The notes below the pieces were generated by a model. The model was not told where the DNA came from, ran no database searches, and was given only the letters and a program-made list of their open reading frames with translations. Positions 42,601 to 53,927 of a DNA stretch of 64,000 nucleotides are shown one piece after another (position 1 is the first letter of the stretch; the number at the start of each line of letters is the position of its first letter). The DNA lies in the NCBI GenBank assembly GCA_951799405.1, contig OX637352.1, positions 16,254,820-16,318,819 on the forward strand. The letters run 5' to 3'. This DNA comes from Agapetus fuscipes. Taxonomy: Eukaryota > Arthropoda > Insecta > Trichoptera > Glossosomatidae. Both the position numbers and the translations under genes were made by a program.

Positions 42601-43824
42601 ATTCAATAAAGCTATTACACATGACTAATCAGTAATCACTTGTCACAGGTATTTTCCTTACAAATATACTAGTTACGTGACACTCTGTGTTTTTACAGTA
42701 TTTGTAAAAATGCTTTTGTTCAGCCATGTTTTCTTCAATTCCATTCATTTCAAATGATTAGGAGGTGATTTGTGCTATACCTGCTTTTTGTTTTTTTTTC
42801 TTGCGTCTTTAATAATTCGTGTAAAATTTTATATATTCATATAGAAGCGGTGAGTAGTCTAGTGGTTAAGGCTACTGACTCGTATTTCTTTTAATAGATT
42901 TGTGAAACGAAACGCAATTCAGCGACCTATTTTACCTGGCCAGAAACAGGTATTTTATAAATTAATCATGCATTAACAATTACCCATTGACACCTGTTGA
43001 ACCAGGGTCAAAGTTATTGTTGGCAGGACACGGCGCAGGCGGGGTTTGAACTTGCGAGAGTCCCAATAACGCAAGGCGTTTGTGACGCCTTACCACTCGA
43101 CCATACCAGCGTCAGAATCTTCCGAAGGTCGTGAGTTCGATTCCCAGCGGAGCGCAAAATAATATTTATATTTTCAAATATGCTCTTCACTGAGTTCAAA
43201 AATGAATTTGACTTAAAAACAGGCTGGTCAAAGGTTCATCCAGCTTTACTGAAAATGGATCTTGCTTGAGACTTGGTGCTTTGTAGCGACAACTAAGCTC
43301 GCACAGGGCTCTTGAGGTGTGATTCAGAGGAAAACAGCGCTCAGCAAAAAAATCCTCCATAATAGTAATATTAGGATGATTTATTTGGTGAGCGCTGTTT
43401 CTGTGTGAATCACACCTCAAGAGCCCTCTGTGAGCTTGGTTGTCGCTATAGAAAGCGTCAATACTCAAGCAAGACCCAGTTGTTGTAAGGCTGGATGGAC
43501 CTTTGCTTACCGGTCTCTGGTAATTGTATATCAATCTTTCAACCCAGCGAAGAGCATATTTGAAAATATAAATTGTATATCTGTTGTTCTCCGCCAGGAT
43601 TCGAACCCACAACCTTCCATCAGCGAGTCCTAGGCGTTACCAGTAGATCATATATTTATAAATATATTCAAGAATGCTTCTGTTGCTTCCAGCCCGACAA
43701 AATCTGGGAGAGCATCTCCTCCAACCTGAAGGACTTCGGAGACAAGGTGGCGTCCACGGCCTCGGAGTTCGGCAGCTCCATCCAGAAGTCCATCAACGAT
43801 ATGAAGACAGAGAAAACCAACTAG
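39638..43824 (+). CDS. Small secreted amphipathic-helix protein, apolipophorin-III-like neighbour, 98 residues
   Basis: Exons are 39638-39688, 41772-41885 and 43693-43824 (TAG stop). All introns are in phase 0 with GT..AG ends. The 17-residue exon 1 (MAAKLIFLIVGLFLVAQ) is most of a signal peptide, and exon 2 starts VLADAPATPDAAAP. The mature chain is a short Pro/Ala linker, then charged amphipathic helices such as DFDKISKNVKTFIDDNVK and IWESISSNLKDFGDKV. Gene structure and composition match the apolipophorin-III gene 17 kb downstream, especially exon 1 ending in Gln inside the signal peptide, so common descent is likely (inference). Apolipophorins bind lipid with such helices; a similar role is possible but unproven. 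Intron 1 holds a degenerate minisatellite and a composite SINE. The end of exon 3, stop codon included, is repeated in tandem downstream. Confidence 0.75.
39700..40925. repeat. Degenerate minisatellite in intron 1 of the 98-residue gene
   Basis: Blocks of TTGACCATTTCCTAGCCCTT and GTCATATATTTAGTA alternate about 25 times with a unit near 45-55 bp and much drift. It resumes at 41330-41370 after a SINE. Confidence 0.85.
40955..41308 (+). mobile_element. Composite SINE (type A fragment plus type B) inserted in the minisatellite
   Basis: Type A remnant CTTACAGCAACTGGGTCTTG then a complete type B from GGTCGATAGCTCAATTGGTA to the GTTGCGTT end. Minisatellite sequence lies on both sides. Confidence 0.85.
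41912..43650. mobile_element. SINE cluster in intron 2 of the 98-residue gene
   Basis: Type A 3' end (-) 41912-42095; type B (-) 42097-42345 with a fused type A (-) 42358-42545; type C (-) 42880-43040; type A (+) 43130-43368; type A (-) 43372-43645. The last ends 48 bp before exon 3. Confidence 0.75.
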
Positions 43825-44016
43825 AAGTCCATCAGCATCCAGAAGTCCATCAACGACATGAAGACAGAGAAATCTAACTAGAAGTCCATCAGCATCCAGA
43901 AGTTCATCAACGACATGAAGACAGAGAAATCTAAGTAGAAGTCCATCAGCATCCAGAAGTCCATCAACGACATGAAGACAGAGAAATCCAACTAGAAGTC
44001 CATCAGCATCCAGAAT
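43780..44016. repeat. 57-bp tandem repeats of the exon 3 end, stop codon included
   Basis: The unit AAGTCCATCAACGACATGAA plus GACAGAGAAATC..TAG recurs about four times, starting within the coding end (KSINDMKTEKTN, stop). Because 57 is divisible by three, every copy keeps the same frame and its own TAG. Confidence 0.9.
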
Positions 44017-44084
44017 ACAACTGCACATTCGTAGCAATATTCTGACACCTTGCTTCTCCCATATGGACCTCCTAACTTCAATCT

Positions 44085-44255
44085 ATAATCTAAGTTGCAA
44101 GGACATATTCATTCAAAGCTCTCAGATGTATGCCCACAAACAAACACGTGTAGTTCGCGCTTACAAATGCTGATTGTGTACTTACAAATAAAATCCAAAC
44201 CTCAAATGAACATAAGCCCTGCAACTCTTGCCGACATTCCCTGAAACAGGGGTTA
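44085..44255 (-). repeat. GATTA-tail LINE 3' end, truncated
   Basis: TAATCTAAGTTGCAAGGAC to CCCTGAAACAGGGGTTAC. The head half is missing. Confidence 0.75.
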
Positions 44256-44547
44256 CCGTTTAAAATAATAAATACCGTTTGGATTTGCCTTCTTGGGACA
44301 TTAAATCAATGTTTAACAATTTTTCAAGAAACAGAGTCATCAATAGTCATCATCAGTCTTAATAAATAATATAAGAAGAAATATTAAATAGTTTATAATA
44401 AATTAAATTAGTAAAAAAATAGAAAATATTGTGTAATAAGAAAAAATATAAGACCCTTTAGAATGAAACACGGCTATCTATTATTAAAATTAAATAAATA
44501 TAATATATCTAAATACAACTGCTTGTTTATTATAGTAATAATATTAT

Positions 44548-44832
44548 GCTGATTTATTTGGTAAGCACTGTTTTTGTGTGAATCACACCTCAAGAGTCCT
44601 CTGCGAGCTATGTCTCCACTGTAGAAAGCGCCAATTCTCAAGCAAGACCCAGACGGTGTAAGGCTGGATGGACCTTTGGTGACCGGTCTTTGGTAAAAGC
44701 AGATTAATGTTTCAACCCAGCGAAGACCAAATTCTAAAAATGAATTATTTTTTAGTGCTCCGCTGGGATTCGAGCCCGCAAATTTCCAATCACGAGTCTG
44801 AAGTGTTGACTGCTAGACTATGGACCGGTCTT
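44548..44832 (-). mobile_element. Type A tRNA-derived SINE
   Basis: GCTGATTTATTTGGTAAGCA to GCTAGACTATGGACCGGTC, with the B box inverted near 44765. Confidence 0.85.
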
Positions 44833-45069
44833 CGAGCAGACAATGTTGTTATCTTGTTCCTGAGAAAAATCTACTTCGCCATCTTTGGTTCTATACATGT
44901 CATATGTACCCAAAACACATAATTCTTAAAATATATTGAAAAAAGGCATCCTTTGTGGTTTATTTTTTCAGTGCATACATATTTTTTTCTTAGTAGCACC
45001 TGTTTACTTTTACAGGTTAAGCGGCCAGCCTTACATCTTCTGGTAAAGGTAAAACTGAATAAGTGACAT

Positions 45070-45530
45070 ATTAAGCTAACATAGATTTCTCAGATAAATG
45101 CACCTTTTTCCTATTTTCTACGAGAGAAAACACTAAAAAAAGTGTGAAAATCGTGTAGTTTAGAAGTTTGTCATGAGCTTTCCTTGACTTATAGGCTGGT
45201 ATGAGGCTGACCACCCATACTGTAAAAAATGGTTCACTTTGCCAATGTCCCCCCCTGTTTCAGGGAATGTCGGCAGAGTTGCAGGGCTTATGTTCATTTG
45301 AGGTTTGGATTTTATTTGTAAGTACACAATCAGCATTTGTAAGCGCGAACTACACGTGTTTGTTTGTGGGCATACATCTGAGAGCTTTGAATGAATATAT
45401 CCTTGCAACTTAGATTATAGATTATAGATATAGACTACCTTACAATTAATTCACTTACTATGAGAAGTTACGCGTAATAAGATTTCTCAAATCAGTGAAT
45501 CAGCACTTATCAGTTGTACTTAAAGCGGAC
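45070..45530. repeat. Unclassified repeat (-) split by a GATTA-tail LINE end (+, 45182-45430)
   Basis: 45085-45178 and 45431-45530 are continuous in the copy at 57600-57780. The LINE tail between them starts CCTTGACTTATAGG and ends TTAGATTATAGATTATAG. Confidence 0.7.
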
Positions 45531-45559
45531 ACAAAATAATCCAAAGGACTACTCAGAAC

Positions 45560-46172
45560 ATCAGAAAAGAAATTTGTTAGAATGATCACAGTTGGAACAT
45601 TGGGAGGTCGCATCCACAATGAGCACATCCTGTAAGCCTATGGAACAGAGGACAACACCTTCTCTCAGGGCCAGTCTCCCCTCCACTGACCCACGCCCTG
45701 TATATCCATCCCATCCGGGGATGTGTCACAGGACTCGCATGCAAAATGTTATGTGAGATGCGAGTGGCAGAAGGCCCTCCCGTGAAGCTACATTGTTTTT
45801 GAACATATGATTCGAGATGTTACGACTGAGACTGTTCGGGAGGTGCTCTTCTAACTAAGTGGCCAACCACCATAGAGGTGAAAAATAATAGAGCAAATAG
45901 AAAGAATGTCGGTCAAATTAGACCGAAGAGTTCTCGCCATAGCTGGCACAAAACTTTGAAAAAGCCTCAAAGTTGGATTTGTGGTCCATGGAACAGAGGA
46001 CATAGGGAGATGGAGCAGATCCAGGAGAGATCATGTCTCCGGCATGAGCCATGAAAGCCTCGCACACATCGTAGTTAATGAGATGCCAATAGGGCAACGC
46101 CCAGCTGGGAGACCTCCTGGAGGTGGAGAGATAGCTGGACGGCCTCACCTCAGGAGCCATGAGATGATATGA
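45560..46172 (+). pseudogene. Probable LINE reverse-transcriptase C-terminal remnant
   Basis: Broken frames contain GQRPAGRPPGGGEIAGRPHL, resembling the Gly/Arg/Pro-rich C-terminus of LINE proteins. The start is unclear. Confidence 0.4.
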
Positions 46173-46379
46173 AGTTTTCTTCTTCTTTCTCCTCAGCCTT
46201 TCTCAGTCCATTGCTGAAATTTGATGAGCGGCAAGCCGAGAAACTATCCCACACATTTCATAGAAAAAATTTAAAATGGCGGAAAAATCCGATCGAAATA
46301 CAACTTCACAGGAACGTGTTCGAGAATATTTTACAAGTTTCCTTTTTGTTTGTTTTTAAAAATGTAATTTGTTGTGTAT

Positions 46380-47105
46380 ATTCCTTGACTTATAATTTAG
46401 TATGCAACTGACCACCCATGCTGTAGAAAATGGTTCACTTTGCCAATGTCACCCCTGTTTCACGGCAGGAGTTGCAGGGTGTATGCTCATTTGAGATTCG
46501 GGTTTTTATATTGTAGGTCCACATGCGCCATGTTTCAGCGCGAACTTATACGGGTCTGTTTGTGAAAATGCATATAATGTGAATCTTTAATGTTACATAC
46601 ATTCGCAACTTAGATTAGATTAGATTAGATTAAATTCTTGAAAACTGTACTTTTTTTTTAAGAGATCCTGTGCGGGAAACTCCCTAGATTCTAGAGACTC
46701 TAGGGGTCTATGACACTTGAGGTAATGCCGCAGATGTGTATGAGCTTGGTCGTCGCTAAAAAGCGCCAATACTCAAGCAAGACCCAGTTGCTGTAAGGCT
46801 GGATGGACCTTTGGTGACCGGTCATTGGTAAAGGTTTATGAATTTTTCAACCCAGCGAAGAGCAAATTTGAAAATATAAATTGTATATTTTTGTGCTCCG
46901 CCGGGATTCAAACCCACAACCTTCCATTTACGAGTCCGAAGTGTTGCCACTACGGACTACGGACCGGTCCAAAGGTTTATGAATTTTTCAACCCAGCGAA
47001 GAGCAAATTTGAAAATATAAATTGTATATTTTTGTGCTCCGCCGGGATTCGAACCCACAACCTTCCCATTCAGAGTCCGCAGTGTTACCACTGAGCTACG
47101 GACCA
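46380..47105. mobile_element. LINE tail (+) followed by two type A SINE parts (-)
   Basis: 46380-46635 is a GATTA-tail copy ending in four TTAGA units. 46740-46968 is a type A SINE on the minus strand. 46970-47105 repeats the head region of a second type A copy in the same orientation. Confidence 0.8.
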
Positions 47106-47369
47106 ATATCTTAAATTATCTTAAATATCGGTACTAAAATATATTGAGTAGGATAAAACTTCAATGGAGCATAATGTACATGCATTCATTTGATGTATTT
47201 TTAATTTAGTATGCGTTGGTTCTCCATAACTGATCATTGTATGTAAAACGAGTGGTATGTGAAATGTGATACATACATTGTTTATTCACTAAGCTGTGTC
47301 AGTTCATGTACTGTAGTTTAGTATTGCACTGTAAGTGACGGAAGGCACTGAAGCCAAGGCACTGTGTGA

Positions 47370-47770
47370 CAGATAAAGTGTGCGGGAATAGAAACAAGCG
47401 AGAAAGGAGAAAGAAGATAAGTTAATAAGTAAAGAAAAGTGATAAAAAAAACACTTAAAACAGAAAGAAAATAAGTAACTGTAAAGAAAAAATGTTAAAA
47501 CGCACGTAAAACAGTAAGAAAACAAGTTAAAGAAATAGAATAGAAACACACTTAAAACAAAAATAAATCACGTTAAATTAAGGAAGTAAGTGAATGCAGT
47601 GATAATAAGAACACAATAGAGGAAGAAACAACAAATGGAAGGAAATTAAAGAAAGGTAAAAACAGACTGAAGTAAAGAAAGAAAACTTAAAAGTAAACAC
47701 AAAAACAGTGAATTAAGACTCGGGACTTTCTTATTTGTACATTTGAAGCAGTGAAGTGGAGTGAGAAATA
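47370..47770 (+). other. Purine-rich leader region with very little T
   Basis: Between 47370 and 47770 the plus strand is mostly A and G, in AAGAAAGTAAGT-like blocks, with few T and C. It ends at the ATG of the 115-residue gene, so it may be its 5' untranslated region or a decayed purine repeat. Confidence 0.5.
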
Positions 47771-47777
47771 TAAGAAA

Positions 47778-50700
47778 ATGATGAAATATTGTAAAAAGTA
47801 TTCCTTCTACGTCATAATAAGCGTTTTCTTTTTGGCTTTGGTAATCCAGGTGAGTTTTTATGTTTTTTGTAAATTTTCACTTCTGTGTCCGTAGACCGGT
47901 CCGTAGCTCAATGGTAACACTGCGGACTCTGAATGGGAAGGTTGTGGGTTCGATTCCCGGCGGAGCACAAAAAATATACCATTTATATTTTCAAATTTGC
48001 TCTTCGCCGGGTTGAAAAATTCATAAAACCTTTACCAATGACCGGTCACCAAAAGGTCCATCCAGCCTTACAGCAACTGGGTCTTGCTTGAGAATTGGCG
48101 CTTTGTAGCGACGACGATCAAGCTCGTGAAAAGGTCGATAGCTCAATTGGTAGAATGCTTGCATTCCATGCCGAGAGCAAGGGTTCGATCTCAAGGTTTA
48201 CTCAGCCTTCACAAGAAATGAGAACCAGCCCCCCCGGGAGCTGGGAAACCCCCACTTCAACTGAAAGTGGTTGGTGTGAGGCCGGCCCCCTTACCTGTAA
48301 AAATAAATAGGTCCTGAAGCGCCACATGCGACCCCTTCGGGGATAACGCAGGCAAGAAGTTACACTATATGTGTAGCTTAGTTGCGTTGCGTGTCTGAAA
48401 TGGCCCCTGAGCTTACATGGCCGAAGGTTGATATTAGAGAGATGCTTTCCGAGATATGTTGCCGTGGTCTATCTGAGCTGGAGCTTCCGGACGTTTCGCC
48501 CATGTCTACGATGGACTTCCTCAACGCCATAGCAGTTCCATCATAATGAACTCTCACATGGTTACTGCCGAGAATCTAGATAATATAACATCACCGGTGT
48601 AATGACCGGTCCTTAGTCTAGTGGTTAACACTTCCGACTCGTAAATGGAAAGTTGTGGGTTCGAATCCCGGCGGAGCACAAAAATATACCATTTATATTT
48701 TCAAATATGCTCTTCGCTAGGTGAAAAATTCATATCACTAAAGGTCCATCCAGCCTTACAGCAACTGGGTCTTGCTTGAGAATTGGCGCTTTCTATAGCG
48801 ACGATCAAGCTCGCAGAGGGCTCTTGAAGTGTGATACACACAAAAACAGCGCTCACCAAATAAGTCATCCTAATATTATTATTTATTATTATATGCTTTC
48901 AGTATATTTGTCTGTTTGCACGATGGTAAGTATTTACGTATTTCTTATACTTGGGGTAAAAACTTAACTTTAAGTGGGGGTTCCCCTGCTCCTGCGAGAG
49001 AAGATTTCATTTATTTTGAAAGCTGAGGAAACCTTGCATTCACAACATATTTCGGAAAGCAGCTCTCCAGTGTCAAACACAAAGGGATGGTTTATTTGTA
49101 TTGCTCTGTTTTTGTGGGACAGAATAAAGCATTTAACCCCAATTGTTGGTTGGTTTTGCAGCCCCTGGCTTGCCTCCCCGTGTCTCCAACTCCTGCTGCA
49201 GGTCCTCCTGCTGGTGAGGAGGCAGTCCCTCATCAGGCTGACGCGTTTGCTGAGCAGGCAGCGGCCGCCGTGGACGACACACTCCTTGGCTTCAAGAATG
49301 GACTCACTAACATCATTGAGGACAGCGCCAGGGTAATTAAAAATATAAAGCTTTGTATGAGCGTCATCACGTAATTTTTTTTCAGAAATCCTTTTCGGGA
49401 GACTCCCAAGATTTCAGGGACTCTAGGGCAGGGGTACCCATGCTTTTTCTTGAGGAGATCGATTTGGCAAAAAAAATATGAATAGGAGATCGACATTTGA
49501 CTCTTTAGCCCACCAAATAGAACTCATTGTTCATTACGTATAAATATCTATTAAGAAAAAAAAAGCACAAGTAAAACTGCATCGAGTGTAAAATGTCAAA
49601 TCAGTTTTAAGGTCGATCACTGAAATTTTAGCTATCCTCTGTGATCGACCTTTTAAAACCTCCCGCGATCAATCGCGATCGACCGTACCTCTGCTCTAGG
49701 GTCTAAACATATTCCGTGATCTGTGGTCTAAACTATTTACGGTAGACTACTTGTAAACTACTTGCTGTAGGGCCGCAGGTGTGTTGTTTACGAGCTTGGT
49801 CGTCTCTACAAAACGCCAATACTCAAGCAAGACCCATTTGCTGTGAGACTAGATGGAAAAGGTGTAAAGCCGGCCATCTTACCTGAAAAAAATAATAGGT
49901 CCCACTCACCACATGCGAATCCCTTCGGGGATAATGCGGCAAGAAGTTACACTATATGTGTAGCGTAATTTTTTGAAAATGCTCTGACACCCTTGGTGGG
50001 GATTGAACCCCTAGCATTCTATCAACTTTGCTACCGACCGGCCTGTAATCGTAAATAAACAGTATGAAGCAAACGCAAATAGAACTTTGTATCCTCTGCA
50101 TAATAAGTGAATGCTCTTGTTTGTAAATAAGTATTGAGGTATAATATGAGTGGATCCGAAGCTAGCTCACGGCATCGAAGCATACTGTGGGCCGCATCTG
50201 TCTGACATACCTGTCAAATACAACATAATAAAACTTTTAAGAGTTTGTGTATTTACACAGTGAAAATTAATTTTTATGAGGATGTAACTACACACACAGA
50301 GTTTTATTTTCACAAGTTGAGTATTTTTTTCACCTTTAGTACTTTCTACTTGCTAACGTCAATTTCCATAGGACATGTTAGATAGTTTATAAAAATCAAA
50401 TGTCTAACTTTCATTAAGCTGGACAACGACAGAAAAAAAATAGTTTGCAACAATTTTGATGTATCCTTAAATTAAAAAAGAACAGCTGCTGTCAGTGAAG
50501 CGCCGCCATCTTGAAAATCGTTAGTTGAGTAACTAAATATTTCCTGGCGAAATTCGGTGAGTAAAATATTATGATAATATATATTTTTTTTTTATTTTTT
50601 TTTTATTTCATAAACAATTTTTACAAGAAATATAAATCTTAAAAATTAAACATTTTTGTCCCGATAAACCAAAAATTTTCAGTTTGTCATCGGGTGCAAC

Positions 50701-52698
50701 AATCAAATTAAAAAATAAAAGTCTTAGTATTTAGTGCTAGTATGAAATAAAAAGTAAATTAAAGTTAAAATTCGGAGACAAGAGTAGAGTAAAAACACAA
50801 ATCTAGTTAAGGTACTTAATATAAAAAAGTTCTTTCTCCCAGCCAAATCTTCAAAGATATTATAATTTTATTAATGTTTGTAGATTCCTTTTTAAAGTCC
50901 TTTGGCAACAAATTAAATATTTTTGGCACAAGGTAATCCAGCGTTCTTTGTCCATATTTGTTTTTAATTCTTGGCACAACTAGTCCTTCATTAGATGTAA
51001 ATCTTGTTTGGTACACATGCTCTAGTTTATTTTTATATTTATCATTAAACAATTGTTGACATATAATTATGTTCCATAGTATACCCTTAATAGGCAAGAC
51101 ATTTAATGATTGGAATAAAAATGGTATATTCATAAATAAAATGCAAATAAAATTGCATTTTAGTTAACTTTACTATACTTGATACTACCGGGCCTTAATA
51201 TAAAGCGTTTTTTCTTTCAATATTCATAAACCAAAAAAGATAAAACGCTTGCTCACAATTTTAGACATTTTAGTACTGCCAATATTGTGAAGTAATTTTC
51301 AAGTATCCCTCATTGAGTTCACACTTAGAGCATCTTTGTTCTCTTTCTAATTAAGGAAAATTTGCGTTGCGGTAGGCTGAAACGGATATAGCGTCCATCT
51401 ATTTGCGTTGAAATAATGCCCAGTCCACTTTATTATAGGTCGATATAAATAATGCATGAGTGAAGTTAATGAATGACAAATGGAAATATTAATGAATTTA
51501 TTAACGCGGGTTACTCAGGGGTCATTCTGACACTCACAAAGGGTCAATCTTTATTATTAAATGCATGCCCACAAACAGACTACTATAAGTTTGCGCTTAC
51601 AAATGCTGTATGTGAACTTGCAAATTAAAATCCAAGCCTAAAATTAAGATAAGCCGTGAAACTTTTGCCGACCTTCCCTGAAACAGAGGTGACATTGACA
51701 AAGTGAAACATTTTTTACAGTAGGTATAGGTGAATCAGCCTCATACCAACCTATAAGTCAAGGAATGCAGGATGTCGGTGCAGATGTTTAAATAATATAA
51801 TTATACCTACTTGTATTTGTTCGATGGTGAGAGCGTTCGCTCGAATCTTCTAAATGAGAATATTCTAGCGTGGTCTCGCGCGTGCCAGAATAACCCTTCG
51901 ACATAATGAATGGAATATCCAGAGTCATAATAAAAGAAGAGCTTGTATGAAGAAGGTTATGACTCTGGAGGAAATGAAGGAAGTGTGCAGGGATAGAAGG
52001 AAATGGCGGTTGATCTGTGATGTTGGCGGCTGGGGTTTGTTAAAGTGAAATTGGTTTTATGATTTAGTTTTTTATGTCCATGTATATATTGTTATTTTTA
52101 TTCTTTGATTTAAAAAAATGTAATTTGTCATGTATGTTCCTTGACTTATAGGTTGTTATGCGGCTGACCACCCATAATATAAAAATTGGTTCACTTTGCC
52201 AATGTCACCCCTGTTTCAGGGAAGGACGGCAAGAGTTGCAAGGCTTATGTTCATTTGAGATTGGGTTTTTATATTGTAGGTCCACATGCGGCATGTGTTA
52301 GCGCGAAATTATACATATCTGCTTGTGGGAATGCATTTAGTATAAATCTTAAATGATATATATCTTTGCAGCTTAGATTAGATTAGATTAGATTAGACAT
52401 CTATAAATAGAGTTTGAGATGCTTTAAAGGGAGACTTGTATCGGAGCTGGCGAGCAATACAGTAAAAAAGTTAACTCTGTTCGAACCAAATTTGAACGGT
52501 ATCTCAAAATAAATTAACCGATGTTTTTAATAAAATTGAATCCGTAAATCATAACAATAGTCAATAACATTATGCTTTTTCTTTTGGTTTCAGCTCTCTA
52601 ACATATTTTCCCACTTTACGGAAAGCTTGAAGAAGTACGCCCCAAGGTCATCGGAAGAAACTGGAGACTCGTCTGCTGTCCAGCCTAAGACTTCTTGA
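47778..52698 (+). CDS. Small secreted amphipathic-helix protein, second copy type, 115 residues
   Basis: Exons are 47778-47849, 49162-49332 and 52594-52698 (TGA stop). All introns are in phase 0 with GT..AG ends. Exon 1 encodes MMKYCKKYSFYVIISVFFLA and four more residues ending in Gln, a lysine-flanked hydrophobic signal sequence. Exon 2 begins PLACLPVSPTPAAGP, a Pro/Ala linker, then a helix with AFAEQAAAAVDDTLLGFKNG. Exon 3 gives LSNIFSHFTESLKKYAP and a Ser-rich tail. It shares three exons, phase-0 introns, signal-peptide split and amphipathic helices with the gene at 39.6 kb and with apolipophorin-III at 60.8 kb. A small secreted lipid- or surface-binding protein is a reasonable guess. The first of two adjacent ATGs was used as the start. 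The leader upstream is strikingly poor in T. Confidence 0.7.
47893..48390 (+). mobile_element. Composite SINE, full type A plus full type B
   Basis: The best complete dimer. Type A: GACCGGTCCGTAGCTCAATG, B box GGTTCGATTCCC. It runs straight into GGTCGATAGCTCAATTGGTA and ends GTTGCGTTGCG. It lies 43 bp into intron 1 of the 115-residue gene. Confidence 0.9.
48440..48600 (-). mobile_element. Penelope-like fragment
   Basis: GAGCTGGAGCTTCCGGACGT, CGCCCATGTCTACGATGGAC, and AACTCTCACATGGTTACTGC match the fragments at 3230 and 33190. The hammerhead-type core is mutated here. Confidence 0.55.
48603..48895 (+). mobile_element. Type A tRNA-derived SINE with ATT tail
   Basis: GACCGGTCCTTAGTCTAGTG to CCTAATATTATTATTTATTA. 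A clear full-length single copy with the family's ATT-repeat end. Confidence 0.9.
49429..49693. mobile_element. hAT MITE, 265 bp
   Basis: The inverted ends are CAGGGGTACCCA and CGACCGTACCTCTG. CTCTAGGG is duplicated perfectly on each side (49421-49428, 49694-49701), which fits the known hAT preference for CTCTAGAG-like targets. Internal GATCGATTT/GATCGACC motifs repeat. It lies in intron 2 of the 115-residue gene. Confidence 0.88.
49790..50045. mobile_element. Damaged type B and type A SINE pieces
   Basis: 49795-49860 is a type A fragment (-), 49865-49965 a type B 3' end (+), and 49985-50042 a type B head (-). Confidence 0.6.
50050..50815. other. AT-rich intron sequence, one shared repeat
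   Basis: 50380-50530 resembles 61785-61915 (AAAATCAAATG, AAGCTGGA, AAGCTGCTGTCAGT-like blocks). The rest shows no feature. Confidence 0.4.
50818..51133 (-). pseudogene. LINE C-terminal fragment, intact 105-codon frame
   Basis: The frame has HVYQTRFTSNEGLVVPRIKN, KYGQRTLDYLVPKIFNLLP and a final helix, the usual end of CR1/L2-like or Jockey-like LINE proteins. Confidence 0.65.
51545..52398. repeat. Two GATTA-tail LINE ends
   Basis: 51545-51770 is a minus-strand tail. 51905-52398 is a plus-strand copy, with coding remains (EWNIQSHNKRRACMKKV region at 51910-52020) and the full 3' UTR ending in three TTAGA units. Confidence 0.8.
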
Positions 52699-52849
52699 AG
52701 AGCCTGCTCCATCATTAGAACCAGAAAAAAGTCACTTCGTCATGGGAGATCAGAACTAACTCATGTCTACTACAGGGTTTATGCAGAAGAGAAAATATAT
52801 TTAAATTTTTAAGAGCGCTTTATTACCCTAAATTTGTCCTGTCTTGTAT

Positions 52850-53760
52850 CCTGCCGCCATTCCTCTAGGGGTGGCCGGTACCACCACACAAGTGCCTCCA
52901 CTTGACTCTGTCCTTATATATATATATTTGGATGACTTATTCTTCTTTTGGGCGCCGTTTAGTGGCTCCAGCCACCCCAAGGGCGCCCACCGCTCACTCT
53001 CTTCTTGTGAAGATGGTGGTCTTCAGCTCCTTCCTGAAGCGCTCCTCGCTGGTTTCCGTCCTCAGCTTCAAAGGCAGCCGGTTCCAGCACAACGGTCCCG
53101 CCGAACTGAACGCCCTATCCCCAAAGCCCGTTCTGCTCCGTCGAGATGGCATTTTCAGCTTGTTGATAGCATCACTCTGCGCCGAGCGAAGAGTGCACCG
53201 CTTATCAAAAATCTCGTCAAGCTTACATAATTCGGCTAAGTAAGAAGGGGCCGTTCCTCTGAGTGCTTTAAATACCAACAGGCACATTTTGTATTCCACT
53301 CTCTCCGGGACACGCAGCCAGTGAAGATTCTGCAATAGAGGAGTGACATGGTCAGTTCTACTGCCTCCCAAAATCACTTTTGCTGCGGTGTTAAAAACGG
53401 ACTGCAATCTTGTTAGTTGCACCTTAGGAAGCCCAAGCATCAGGCTGTTGCAGTAGTCTAACCTTGAGACCACCAACGCATTCACCAGAGTTCTTGCTGC
53501 ATCAACAGGTAAGCAGCTGTCCTTGCATACTTCTTTCATCTCATCTAGTTTCATCACTCTTTTCATGAACGCTCTTCTCTTCTTTCCACTCTGTAAAGTC
53601 CATTCTTTCGCAATCTCACTTATCTGATCAATCCATCCTCTCCTAGGTCTAATATGTATATTTTGGTATAAATGGTATATTTTGTGCTTCGCCGGGATTC
53701 GAATCCACAACCTTCCATTTACGAGTCCGAAGTGTAGCCACTGGACTACGGACCGGTCCA
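52850..53760 (-). pseudogene. CR1/L2-like LINE inserted in another LINE end, then a SINE head
   Basis: 53510-52935 encodes LPVDAARTLVNALVVSRLDY, LHWLRVPERVEYKMCLLVFK and FGDRAFSSAGPLCWNRLPLK, a CR1/L2-type C-terminus. The flanking pieces 52850-52925 and 53516-53650 belong to one GATTA-family relative, with CTGTCCTT on both sides as a likely target duplication. 53665-53760 is a type A SINE head (-). Confidence 0.78.
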
Positions 53761-53927
53761 ATGATAGTATAAGTGGTAACTGTAACTCTGTCACCATGTC
53801 GCTAGGGGTAGCCAGAGCCTCTACAGATTTGTCTTAATTTTTTCCTATTCTTTCAAACCTCTTTCAATTCATTAATATCACCTTTTTCATACATTTCCTT
53901 CTAATTTCCAATGACATCTGTCCTATT

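Noticed and set aside
46276..46345. An ATG in good context reading MAEKSDRNTTSQERVREYF
   Set aside because: The frame stops soon after a LINE tail begins and no donor is clear. It could be the start of a lost transposon gene, but the support is too thin to list.
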